From contig NW_004086472.1 in the NCBI RefSeq assembly GCF_000220395.1, positions 6,687 to 70,686 on the forward strand: a DNA stretch of 64,000 bases. The letters run 5' to 3'. Of the stretch, positions 38,258 through 49,617 are shown piece after piece. The notes beneath the pieces are model-generated. The model worked only from the letters and a program-made list of their open reading frames with translations, made no database searches and was not told the DNA's origin. Position 1 is the stretch's first letter. Each line of letters begins with the position of its first letter. Both the position numbers and the translations under genes were made by a program. This stretch comes from Ichthyophthirius multifiliis (lineage: Eukaryota; Ciliophora; Oligohymenophorea; Hymenostomatida).

Positions 38258-39464
38258 CAATAAAATAAATAAAATTTTGTACATTAAATTATTATTAATA
38301 TAAATATAGATTAAATATAATATAAAAGTAAATCCATTGTAGATATTGAAAAAGAATAATTTAAATAAAGAAGATTAGCATTGGATTAAATAAACGAATT
38401 ATTAGAAGATAAAAAATAAAAACAAAAAATTATAAAAATATACGAGGAAACCAAATTAGATAATATAGACGGAGAAGCAGCTAAAAATAAATTTAAAATG
38501 ATAGATATCAAAAGGAAAAACGAAATATAAGAAAAAATGATTTAATAAATGAATTTATAAGAAAAAATTGCCTTAATAGATAATCGTTAAATAAAATAAA
38601 TATAATATAAAATATTTTTATATACACATAGAAAAATAAAAAGAAAAAAATGCTGTTTAATTTATTAGAAAATTAAATATTTAAAAACCCAAAACTATAT
38701 ATTCTTCAGATGTTCTTTAAAATAAATCCAAAGGTTCATCTTTTAATAATATTTCTCCTTCTATAAAAACCTATAAATTAATGTATTAAAAAAATAAGCA
38801 TTTTTTTAATACAAATTCTATACATACAATTCCAAATAATACCAAACATGCTTCTTACGACTTCACGAATCACACCACGAGGCCTTTTTCGTCTTTAACA
38901 TATAAAAGTAATAAATCTATAATGAATGTTTAAAGTAAAGATGATAATTTTATGAAATTCTTCTTTACTTAAAGGAAACATAGTTAATAAAATCAAATCA
39001 ACAAAAGCAACTAATCTAAATAGGTTTCTATTTTTTATCAACCTAAACAAACTTAACCGTCTAAATAAAATTTATAATAAGAATAGTAATAAATACATAA
39101 AGGAGTTTTAAAAAATAAAAAATATTAAAATATAAGTGAATAATTTTAATAATTAATGTAATTTATTTAAAATGAGAAAAAAAAATCAAATTAATTCCAT
39201 TAAAAAATGAATGATATGGACAAAAAAGCTTAAAAAGAATTTTAAAATTATAAAAATAATGATTTAGATGATTTAAAAAGTATTTAAAATAAAGATTAAA
39301 TTATAAAAGAAATGAAATTCGATGAATTTAAAAAAGAAAGAAACTTCAAAAGAAAACTTATAAATTTTTTAATTGAAAAAGTTGAAAACAAAAGCGATCT
39401 TTTAAGCAAATATAATTCGATGTAATAGGCTCAGGCATTTTTAAATAATTTATAATAAAAATGA
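37527..39464 (+). CDS. Coiled-coil protein, unknown
   Basis: Not recognised. The start is MSNSGYTGFLVQKTIQKNSV, followed by RGSDAANYEDFRRKNILTYI. Long Lys/Glu/Gln helices follow (IVDIEKEQFKQRRLALDQIN, KRKNEIQEKMIQQMNLQEKI), a Ser/Asn/Thr-rich region and a C-terminal block KEMKFDEFKKERNFKRKLIN, FLIEKVENKSDLLSKYNSMQ ending near QAQAFLNNLQQK at TGA. One intron with a TA run is at about 38198-38330. Joining the last block needs one extra A in the run 39202-39207; without it the last exon would be a separate small ORF starting MNDMDKKAQ. The gene looks structural, perhaps cytoskeletal, by composition only. Confidence 0.6.
38218..38254. repeat. (TA)n run inside an intron
   Basis: TA units filling the middle of an intron of the coiled-coil gene. 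Confidence 0.8.
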
Positions 39465-39597
39465 TTTTATATTTATTTATAATAAAAATGATTTTTTGTT
39501 TAATAATAATAAAAAAAAAAAATATTTATATTTATTTCTTTTTTTAAAAGATTTTAATTAAAAACACTATTTTTATTTAATAAAACTAACAAAAAAA

Positions 39598-40413
39598 ATG
39601 GATTAGTAATAATTATAAGATTATTTTTAATATTAATGGGAAATGACTAAAATTTCATTAAAACTAAGAACTTATTTTGCATAAAACAATTGGCAAAGGT
39701 ATCTACTAAAAAAAAAAAAAAAAAAACTTAAACTAAAAAAAAAAATGTAAAAAAAGCATATAAATAATAAAAGTAAAAAAAGGATATTATAATTTAAATT
39801 TAACATAACGTAAAGAATTATTAAAAGCCCCATCAGAAGAATATTTATGTAAATCCATGATAATGGAAAATACCTCATTTAAAGAATAATATGAAAATAG
39901 ATATTATTCAAGATATTATTGTCTTGTATTTCAATATGTAACAAAAATGAATTCAGAAAAGCTTTTAAAAGCAACAAGAGATATATAAAATAAGCATAAT
40001 CATTAAAATTAATTAGGAAAAACAGGATTTCATTTAAGATTAGTATCAAATGAAGTAAAAAAAAGAAATATATATTAATTATTATTAAAAAAAAAAAAAA
40101 AAGCAATAAGTTAATTTAACAGGGTATAAATTTAATGGAGTAACACCATTTTAGTTTAATTAAAAGATTCCGATTATTATTTCAAATAAATTAGAAAAAT
40201 TAAATCCTGAATTTTTTTTTTTAGGAGGAGGTCATGAAGATTTAAAATTAAGTATATTTTTAAAAAGAAATAAAACAAGATTTTTTTGTTTAAATTAAAT
40301 ATAAAAAAAAAGGAATTGGATTTAAAGAATTTATAGAAAAAAATGAATATGATGTATATATTTATGATATAGCAGATTATTTAAAAACTGAAGACATTAA
40401 TATTTAAGTTTGA
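39598..40413 (+). CDS. YbaK-type aminoacyl-tRNA deacylase domain protein
   Basis: The YbaK/ProX editing fold hydrolyses mischarged aminoacyl-tRNAs in trans. Matches: SMIMENTSF, RYYSRYYCLVFQYVTKMNSE (the central strand seen in plant and protist members), GFHLRLVSNEVKK, then the signature LTGYKFNGVTPFQFNQKIP (family TGYxxxGVTPxG), IIISNKLEKLNPEFFFLGGG and EDLKLSI. After this the C-terminus is NEYDVYIYDIADYLKTED and TGA. An intron at 39699-39756 joins IQIIKVKKGYYNLNL to the first exon, MDQQQLQDYFQYQWE. A run of about 16 A at 40087-40102 codes for Lys or hides a small intron. About 250 aa. The assignment rests on the ordered motifs; the exact amino-acid specificity cannot be told. Confidence 0.78.
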
Positions 40414-40760
40414 TTTATTTTTAAGTAATAAATTAAATTTTTTTCTTTTAAATTAATATTTTTATATTATCTATTATTATTATTTTTTTAAATTTAACAT
40501 AAAATTTTTTATTTAAAGTTAATAATTTTATCCAATATTCGATATTATTTTATCCACTTTTTTTTTTTTTTTTTTGTACTATTTTTTATAATTTATATAT
40601 TTTTACGATGTAAACCTAATAAAATAAACTACAAAAGTGGATTACATAAATAAAAAATAAACAATTTAATAAAAAGCATTTATTTTTTTAAATATATATA
40701 TATATATATTATTATAATAAATTATACATATATCTATTTTTGTTTAAAAACAATAAAAAT
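40414..40760. other. A+T spacer
   Basis: Spacer between two plus-strand genes with a T-run of 16 at 40559-40575. No gene seen. Confidence 0.55.
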
Positions 40761-42008
40761 ATGTCTGAAAGCAGTGAAGAATTTACTTTGAAAATAAAAT
40801 AAATAAAAAAAATAAAAAATAAAATAAGACTAAAAAGAGCATAATATTAATACCATCCAACTTAATATAAGAAAGATATAAACGAATCTTTTTCCCTTTT
40901 ATAAGGTTTTATAGGTTTTTCTATTGAATAATTATTTATTAAAACTCAAGAAATTAATAAATAAGTATTTTCTGGTTAATAAAGTTGGTATTTACCTACA
41001 AAAATAATAAAAAATAAACAATTATAAATGGTTGAATGTGAAATATAAATAATAGAAAACGGAAAAAAAGAATTTAAATAAGAATTATAAAAAATAAAGG
41101 GAATTTAGAATAATAAAAATGCCCAAGAATTATATTTTTTACTAAAACAATATTATAAGCTAATAAATAATATAAAAGAAGAAAATTTATCTGAAGAAAA
41201 TAGTGACATATTTGACTGTATAAGAAGCGATAATTTTTTTTTTTTTAATTTTTATGAAGGAGAAGATGAAGAATTAAATAGTTTTAATAAATTTATTAAT
41301 AATACTAATTAATAAAATAGCTTAAATTTAATATAAAATCAAGAATTAAGTGAAGAAACCGAAAAAAGACAATAATTAAGATAATATTACTCAAACTAAT
41401 CTAAAGAAGAATACAAATTTTAAATTTCTTTAGAAGAAAGTAAAAAAATTATAAATGATTTAATTTTAAACAAAAATGAAATATTCGCATACTAGATTTT
41501 CGAATGGAAAGATAATAACCACTTTTTGAGATTTATTGGATATCCAAATTAATTATTAACGATTTTAGGTTTAAAAATGTCTTATATAGACCAAATATTT
41601 TTAAGATAAGGATTAATAGAAATAATAAATTATTAATTTAATTTTTAGCTTTTATTGAATTTTATATAATCAAAAATACAAGATTTTAATGAAAATGATA
41701 ACTTTTCTATTAAAAATTCCAATTATTCTATTGAAAATTTAATCAGATTTTATAATTAAATAACTCATTTGAATTTTTAGACTTTAAGCGGGAATCAAAT
41801 TTGTGTTTAGGTGTAGGTTTAAGTCAGAAAATTAAATAAATAAAGTAATAATATTTTGGTTATTTATTAATTTCTGAATCTTTCTAATTTAGACGATTTA
41901 TCAAATAAAAAAGGAGTTAATAATAATTATGAATCAGTCTATAATATTTAATATTCAATCTAAAGTGAATTATTTATTAAAAGATATTATAATTTAATAT
42001 AGAAATGA
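40761..42008 (+). CDS. Unknown 415-residue intronless protein
   Basis: Not recognised. The frame is open without interruption from ATG to TGA, one of the few genes here needing neither intron nor correction. The start MSESSEEFTLKIKQIKKIKN is followed by a basic stretch (KIRLKRAQYQYHP), then SLLQGFIGFSIEQLFIKTQE and SWYLPTKIIKNKQ. An acidic Asn/Gln linker with a Phe run comes next. A C-terminal region starts QIFEWKDNNHFLRFIGYPNQ, LLTILGLKMSYIDQIFLRQG. That last part has a PAS-like look (a ligand- or protein-binding fold) and, with the basic N-terminus, would suit a regulator, but both points are only impressions. Confidence 0.65.
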
Positions 42009-42149
42009 TATAAATTGATTATGATAAATTATTAATATTTATATTTTTTTTTTTATATAAAACCATAAATTCTTTATTTATAATATTATATAATTCATTT
42101 TTTTAATACATATATATAACCTAACAAAAATTAATTCAAAAAAAACAAA

Positions 42150-43692
42150 ATGTAAGATTAAAAGACCTAAAAATATTCTGTAATAATAATCGGTGGAGGA
42201 CTCTCTGGTCTTGCCGCTCTTAAAAGATTAGTTGATAAAGGCTAAAAAGATATTTTATTATTAGAATCTAACGAAAAAGTAGGTGGTAGAGTTCACACAT
42301 ATACAAAAAATAATTTATATCTCGATAAAGGTGCATCTTGGGTATGTCCATAGTAAAACCGTATACTTGAATTATTAAAAGAATACTAAATAGAGACTAT
42401 AGAATAATATACAGCAGGTAAAAACATACTAAAATACATTGGAAAGGAGAACACAGGTGAGTATATGCTATTTTATTTATAACACTTTCGATTATATATT
42501 AAGTTTTACTAGTAATATTCCAATTTAAACTTTTTATATAATATTAATAACATCGTTTATTTTCTATAAATTTTTTATGTATTTTTAATCTACAAAAAAC
42601 CTCTAAAAAAACTACTAAGGGGTTATGCCTCCAATTTCTTTTTTCGATTTATTAAAATTTGGTTTTGTTTAATTAAAACTGGATTATTTCGCATCTAAAA
42701 TAAATTTAGAAAATCCATATAAAAGTTCCCCTTTTATAAGGAAATTTGATGCAATTTGTTTAGAAAAATACATCTAGGATAACTTGGGGAAAAACACTGT
42801 ACCTTATTATGTTTTCTAGACAGCTATTGATACTATTTTTGGGGTAAATATGTCTGAAATTTCTGTCCTTTATCTCCTTTTTTACATCAAAAGTGCTGGA
42901 AATATCGACACGCTGATAAATACGAGAGGAGGAGCTTAATAAGATCGTATAAAAGGCGGTTCAGAGTCTCTTGTAAAGAAAATTTATTAAAACTATAAGG
43001 ATTTTATTAGACTAAATAGTCTAGTTAGTAAAGTAGACAATTTTAAAGAAAACGAAATATTAATATATTTATAAAATAGTGAATAAATTTTGATTTGCTA
43101 GTAAGTTATTGTATGTATACCACCTTAAAGTTTAAATGGAAAAGTTCAATTTACCAATATTTTGGATAAAAAACGAGAACAAATACAAACTGTTAAGATC
43201 GGGGAACTAATAAAATGCTACTTAGTCTTCAAGAGTCCTTTTTGGAGAAAAAAAGGCTTTTCCGGACTTATTTTCAATATCATAAAATAACCTTGTCTCT
43301 ACTATGATTTATCTAATGATTAATATGGAATTCTCCTCGCCTTTTATTAATAAGGAAGGGAAAATACTAACGAAAAGTTCCTTTAAAAAAGTTTAAAAGA
43401 ACGAGAAAATATAATTTTAAAAGATTGTATGGAATATTTTGACATAAATACAATATAAGAGGAATTTTTATTTTATTCAGATGATAATTTTATAGGAAAA
43501 GAAGGAATAAATGGTTGCCCAGTTGGAGTTGCAGGAGTTGATTATTGGAAGTAATTCGGAGATGTATGGAACGTGTAATATAAAGGGATCTTTTGGGCTT
43601 CTACAGAGTGCTCGATTATATGGAACGGATATATGGAAGGAGCAGTTAGGGCAGGGGAAAAAGCCGCTAATGATATTTTGGGAAGTTTATGA
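42150..43692 (+). CDS. Flavin-containing amine oxidase
   Basis: FAD-dependent amine oxidase of the MAO/polyamine oxidase type. The N-terminal Rossmann motif is SVIIIGGGLSGLAALKRLVD ending ILLLESNEKVGGRVHTY (GxGxxG, Glu for the ribose, and the GGR motif). DKGASWVCPQQNRILELL is the usual 'GA-W' second block. The middle carries INTRGGAQQDRIKGGSESLV, like the family's G-G-A-Q. The C-terminal FAD block reads FWASTECSIIWNGYMEGAVR followed by AGEKAANDIL and TGA, a close match to the WAGTE...GYMEGA...G..AA pattern. One intron of 163 nt at 42457-42619. About 460 aa, normal. No targeting tail or membrane anchor at the C-terminus, so it is not the outer-membrane MAO type. Substrate unknown. Confidence 0.88.
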
Positions 43693-43995
43693 AAAAATTA
43701 TAAAAGAAGTTTAAAATATTTTATTTTTATTCTATTAAGAAAAAAAATTAAAATAGTTAATAGATTTATTTGGTTTATTATATATATAAAATATTTATCA
43801 TATATATTTAAATTTTAATAATAATTTTATTAATTATTTAAATGTATTTAAACAATAAAAAATTGCATATATATAAATAATAAATATTTATAAAAGAAAA
43901 AAATAATATGAATATTATATTAAAATGTTTTTAATTAAATTAATTTTTTTACATAGTATCTCTTAAAAAATATAATTTATAATTAGAAAAGACTT
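43693..43995. other. A+T spacer
   Basis: Short A/T spacer between two plus-strand genes; nothing recognised. Confidence 0.5.
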
Positions 43996-45906
43996 ATGTA
44001 ATAATATTATTATAACGTTCCTTAAAATATTAATTATAATCCTTTAAATGCAAATATTTCATAAAAAGCGCTTTCATTTTAAGGTGTTCCAGATTACAAT
44101 CCATTAACTAATATTTAATAAACAGATTTCAAATTAGAAAATTAAACAAAATTTCTATATTCATTATAAAACGATTATTTATTTATACCAACTTAAAATA
44201 AATAAGAAATAAAGTCTTAAATATCCCCTATTGTATAATAAATAATCCAAAAATATGAAAGTAATTCAAATATCCAAATATCATAAAAATTTTCCTCTCC
44301 AGAAACAAATAATAAGCAATTATTTAAACAACAAGTAGAAAATGAAAATGCATAATTCTTTAAAAATATTAACAATAGTAAAAATATTATTGACAGTGAT
44401 AGTTAAATAGATTCAATCGAAGAATCAATAGCGAGTAGTATATAAAGATTTCATTTTAGTAATAACTAATTGAATAATAAATAAGATTAAAAGTAGAAAA
44501 AATAAGAAAAAAAAGAAAATAATTAATTAAATAAACTAGAAAATAGTTTTTCTTTAAGTTTAAATTTAGAAAAATAAAGCATTTTTTAAACGACACGTTA
44601 ACAAGAGGATAAAAAATAAAAAAGAGTAATAATTTAATCTAAACCAATAATAAATTCAATTTAATAAATAACAAACGAAATATAAATAGGAGGAAATTAT
44701 CCACATGTAATAAAAAAAAAAAAAAAAATTCAAAAACTAACAAAAAATCTCTAGAAATTTAAATGGATGAGACCAAATTAATTTAAAGGAGAAAATTTCG
44801 TACTTTTTCCTAACATAATAACCCCTGAATCTATACTATAAGGTGATTTAGAAAATAAATACTTTCTTTCTGTAATAGGTGCTCTTTTAGATCAGGGAGA
44901 TGATTTTATAAGAAGGTTATTTAAGGAATAAACACTAAGTACAATTGGAAATTACACCATAAAATTATACTGGAAAGGTCAAGAGGAAAAAATATGTATC
45001 TCAGATACTTTTCCAATAAAAGAAAAAGAAAAAATACCCTGTTTTTCATCCACAAATGATCAATCTATATGGCTTTTATTGCTTGAAAAAGTTTGGGCAA
45101 TCCTTCATGGGTCATATGCCAATATAGATGCAGGTTTAGTAAAGGAATTATTTCGAGATTTAACTGGAGGAGTATGTATGTGTTATTAAATTGATAAAAT
45201 AAATGAGATCTTTTGGAAAAAAATGATCAAACAAGAGCATTTAATTTTTATTGGGATATGTAATATGGATGACCTTGGAAAATAAAGTTATAATGTTATA
45301 AAAAAAGGAAAAAAAGGTGGGGTATAAATCAGAAAAATAAATGAAAGTAAAAAAACAGAGATTTCTATGGAAGAATTTTATACTTTTTTTAAAGAAATTT
45401 ATATAGGATTTTTCAATAAGGAATATAAAGTAAGTTCTTAAAAATATTTTAAAAAAATAAAAAATGTATTTCTTTTGAAAATCAAGAATCCTTCCTTTTA
45501 TTTTTTTACATCTTCATAAACTTCTATTAGAACTCAAAGTATAAGCTTCTAATTAAAAAATATCAAATTTTACTCGAAAACGTATTTACTTTTGTTAAGA
45601 AAAATATCTGACAACTCAACATCTTTTGAATATATATAGGCAGTAAAAGGATCGAAAAGAGATCTTTCTTCAGTAAAATATTTCAATAATCCATTTAATT
45701 ATGATATTGGAGAATATTTTTTATTTATATTTTCTAAAAAACGTCCATATTAAGAATATTAATAATAATAATATAACGAAGAAGATGATATATGTACTTT
45801 ATCTATATATGGAAGAGAAAAAGTAGAAATAAAAAGAGAAAGAATAACAGATGAAATGCGAGAATATATATAAAATAAAAATAATATAAAATGGGAAAAA
45901 CTATGA
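43996..45906 (+). CDS. Calpain-like protein lacking catalytic residues
   Basis: The C-terminal two thirds follow the calpain (C2) protease core: KWMRPNQFKGENF (family W-x-R-P), ITPESILQGDLENKYFLSVI, GALL, then IWLLLLEKVWAILHGSYANI, KELFRDLTGG, and a second subdomain with NMDDLGKQSYNVIKKGK. In active calpains the first block is QGxLGDCWFL with the catalytic Cys and the later one is GHAYSV with the catalytic His. Here they read QGDLENKYFL and GKQSYNV, so both Cys and His are gone. The domain III-like part follows and ends with a Lys/Glu tail. The N-terminal 250 residues are low complexity. The frame is open over 637 codons without intron or correction, which argues for a maintained protein acting by binding. 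Confidence 0.8.
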
Positions 45907-45943
45907 AAAAAAAATATATAAAAAAATAGATATATAAAAAAGA

Positions 45944-45946
45944 AAA

Positions 45947-45976
<30 letters not shown>
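45944..45976. repeat. (TA)n run
   Basis: TA units in the 100-nt gap between the convergent calpain-like and fRMsr genes. Confidence 0.8.
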
Positions 45977-45987
<11 letters not shown>

Positions 45988-46006
45988 AATATATATTTTT
46001 TATTAT

Positions 46007-46468
46007 TCATTTATACAACAATGAAACAATTTTTTCTATACTTATTACATCTTGATCCAAGAATCTGTTTTAAGTAACAGAATCTATATCAAAAACTGCT
46101 ACAACATTTTTTTTATTATTATCTAAAACTGGTATTACTATTTCACTTTTAGTTTCAGAATCACACGCTATATAATTTTTACATTCTTTAATATTATTCC
46201 ATATTTAAGCTTTTTTCTCTTCCCAAGCTGTACCGCATACACCTTTACCTTTTTTTATAATTGCACTTGCTAATATTTTTGATTAATAAGGCCCTATGTG
46301 TATTTCTTCGCCATTTTCAACAATATAGAAACCTACAAATAGTAAATCTGGAATATGATTATATACTACAGATGCAATAGATGCATATTTAGCGTTTTAA
46401 GACATATTAGGATATTTTTCAAAAAACTCCTAAAGAATTTAATATGCTTAGTTATATTAATTTTCCAT
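46007..46468 (-). CDS. Free methionine-(R)-sulfoxide reductase (GAF domain)
   Basis: fRMsr is a GAF-fold enzyme that reduces free Met-R-sulfoxide. Matches: ASIASVVYNHIPDLLFVGFY, GEEIHIGPYQSKI (family LGPFQG), KKGKGVCGTAWEEKKAQIW with the conserved Cys of GVCG, NYIACDSETKSEIVIPVLDN with the conserved IACD Cys, and VVAVFDIDSVTQNRFLDQDV (family GVLDIDS). An uninterrupted frame of 154 codons, the usual length. The third family cysteine, normally two residues after the GPFQG strand region (ACxxI), is Ser here (LASAI). An extra Cys sits in IKECKNY and could take its role. The gene is convergent with the calpain-like gene, about 100 nt apart. Confidence 0.9.
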
Positions 46469-46624
46469 ATGTTTTGTTTATTACTAAATAAAAATAAATA
46501 TTTATCAAATAAAAGTATATAATAAAAAACTAATAATATTATAAAAAAGATATATTAAAAAATTAATATTTAATTTATTATTAAAAAAATCATATATTCA
46601 TTCCTTAATAAAATATAATCGAAT

Positions 46625-49262
46625 TCACCTACCTCTATATTCTTAATAAAGACTTTTTATTTTTTTAAGTAAAATCTAAAACGAAACCTCATCATTTCTA
46701 ACAATAGATTCTTTCTAGTTTTTTTTTTTCCTTTAGAATTCCTCATTTTCAAACATCTATTATATTTTTATAAAAACATCGTATATAAACTACATACATT
46801 CCTGTATTTTTTCCCCAATACCCAGTACTCCCAAAACTCCTTCTTTTAATTAATCTAAAAGTAAAAATAGAGTCCCTTATTTCTTTTCAATATCGTACGA
46901 AATATTGAATTTTCTACAAACAATGAAAAACTCTTTAAAATTGCTCTAAAAGAATCCTTCATGACATATATATGGGACAAAAAAAAAACTTCTTTCGTCA
47001 AAATCTTTTATAATATTCAAAAAATCACCTTCTTCTTCATCTAAATAATTACTTTCTTATTCATTTTAATCACTTAAATAGTATTTTCCACTCACTTAAT
47101 CCATTTTACTTCCCGAAACCATTTAAAACATAAAAAAAGCAGACATAAAGTCATTTAAAAAGCAATCTAATCCATTTAAATAAAACAATTTATGTCCAAG
47201 GGAATTCTCAGGGTCTTAAAAAGCTACTAAATCTGCGTTAATATATCCGAAAACGCCTCTTTTTTTTAACTCTACTCCTATTTTTTCACATAAAGCCTTT
47301 AAATTTAACAATGGTAGCACATTCTATGGAAAAATAGCTCCGAAATTCACAAAAGGAACTAAAGAGATTTTCTCGAATGCACATAGAGGCTTAATAACCC
47401 CATCAGGGTCTATTTTAAAGGAAACAGATAATCCTTTAACCTCATTTTCATTATTATTTTAAGGAAAAGCTTCTATTAATCCTTTATTATAGACAAAATA
47501 TTCCAAAAACTCTTAATAATTAGCAAAAAGAGAAGGAAAGCAAATAACAATTTTTTAAGGCAAAAGCGTAGAGATAATTTCCCTTAATTTAAGTACATTT
47601 TCTTCCGAAATTTTTTATTTTTTAAAATCTTTTATTACCCTAAGATGCTCTAATTCTATATATGCAGTGCCTCTCCCTTTTTACTCATAATCTGTTTTAA
47701 AAATCCAGGTATTTATCTAAGGATATTTAATTATTAAATAAGTTAATTTAGTAAATAATTCATCTTCTGAGCCTATATTTTCTATACCAGCAGGTATCGG
47801 TAGTCCTATTTCTTTGAAAAAATGCCTAGAATGGGTTTTAGAGTTTAGTTTTTAGCTTGTATCTAAATCTCCAGCATATACAGGGACATTTAATTGTATA
47901 GAAATTAAAATATCTTATTTTTAGATATTTCCCTTTAATTTATAAATTATATTATTATATATAAATATATATACATATATATTTATATTTGTATATTTTA
48001 AATTTGTATTAATATTACAGGAATTATATAAGAATATTTGTTAGATATTATTTTTTTTATTTTTTTTAAAGCCATAGGTGAATAATATAATAATTTATTT
48101 GTATTATATATTTTAGGGAAACATTAACTATTTTCCGGATAAATAAAATGAAGTCTATTTATATAATCTGGTATTTATGCCAATTCACAAATTTTATGAT
48201 AATATGATATGATTTCTTGTTATAATTAATAAGCTGAGACATAAATTATACTTACTTTAGGATCTTTTAAATTAAAAATTCTACCTATCTAAGTATTTTC
48301 TTTTTAATGAAAGTGCACCATAGTTTCTCTTTTAAATTCCTATATATATAAAAAAACATAATATTTAATATATATATATATATTACATCAATATTTAAAC
48401 TATTAATATGAATTTCGAATCTTTATTTATTTTATGCATTTCTAAAAGTATTTTTAAATTAATTTTATAGCTTTTAATATATATCTAATTTTTATTTCCA
48501 TTTAGATTTTAATTTTTATTTAGTTACTATATATCTCATATAATCAGATAATTTATTTCTTTCTTGCATTAAAATATTATTCTAAATTTTCATTTAACTT
48601 AATTGTTTTATACTTTTTCTCATTTTATATAAACAAAACATTTTTATTCCAATTTATTCGTCCTATTTTTTCTAAGACTATAACATTTTATATATCATCT
48701 CATTATTTTATAAACATTTTATTAAATCTTCTATTTTTATTTTCTTTAAATCTTCCTAAGCCAATTTTATTACATTTTAACCATTAATATTTGCCATTTT
48801 TATATTATTCTTAATACAAAAAGCTAACAGTTTTTGAAAAATACTATTGATCCTACCCCACACTTCATTATGTTAGCATTTTATATCTTTATAATTTTCA
48901 TCAATTTGAATTTTGCCATCTTTAATGAACAAAATATGTATATTTTTTAATAAAATAGTATCTTTTTTCTAATTTAATTACATTTCTTTATTTTATAAAC
49001 CTATTTTGAATTAAGTTTTTTAGTTTTAATTTAATTCGATTTAAAAATTATTATTTTTAGTAACTGAATTACATATTTTTTAATTTGTTTAAGTTAAAAA
49101 AAGATTATTATTGATAGTATTAGTTTTTTTATTATTTTAAGAAACACAACTAAAATTTTAATCTAATCTATATTTATTTTAGATAATATTATTATCTTCT
49201 TCTTATTAATTACAAATATTATTATCTTAAAAATATTTATATTTATTTTTAAAAACTAAATT

Positions 49263-49298
<36 letters not shown>

Positions 49299-49617
49299 AA
49301 AATCATTTAATTTAAAAATTATTTTATTTTACTTTTTTTGAGTTTATAATAAAGGTAAATCTTAATTAAACGCAGGTTTTAAATCTAATACTTTAGGAAT
49401 TATACCAATATTGATTAAATTTAATAGCCCTTTTTATAAATCTTTCTCATTTAAAGGAGGTAAAGATGCAAAAGGATCATTTCTTATATTTTTCGGTTAT
49501 ATTTAAGTATTTGAAATTCTCCCTGCTTATTTTAATTAAGTAAACCGAAAAAATAATTTTTAATTTTTTATTATTTTTTTCTTGTTTTCTTTAAAAAAAA
49601 CTCTAAGAAACTGACAT
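46625..49617 (-). CDS. IQCH-like ATP-grasp protein
   Basis: IQCH is a sperm-flagellum protein with an ATP-grasp-like domain. N-terminal block: RNDPFASLPPLNEKDLQKGL, LNLINIGIIPKVLDLKPAF. After a poorly resolved Asn/Gln-rich middle, the C-terminal domain reads NSKTHSRHFFKEIGLPIPAG, WIFKTDYEQKGRGTAYIELE (lid with the Gly-rich ATP loop), LLPQKIVICFPSLFANYQEF, YFVYNKGLIEAFPQ, GLSVSFKIDPDGVIKPLCAF, ELKKRGVFGYINADLVAFQD and LFYLNGLDCFLNDFMSAFFM, each with a counterpart in order in human IQCH. The gene ends at TGA 46625. No clear IQ motif seen. Introns at about 47945-48020 and 48335-48400, with more likely between 48000 and 49300. The start is tentative: ATG 49617 opens MSVSQSFFQRK, with one base needed to reach the first conserved block. 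Confidence 0.72.
49262..49294. repeat. Poly-T run (about 30 nt)
   Basis: Long T-run, A-run in the sense of the IQCH-like gene. Probably within an intron or a Lys tract; its length in the assembly is likely unreliable. Confidence 0.7.

Noticed and set aside
39672-40106. Two Phe-rich minus-strand frames
   Set aside because: Antisense of the YbaK-type gene and of an A-run.
43511-43714. Small gene starting MVAQLELQE
   Set aside because: An out-of-frame shadow of the last part of the amine oxidase, whose FAD block lies in the other frame.
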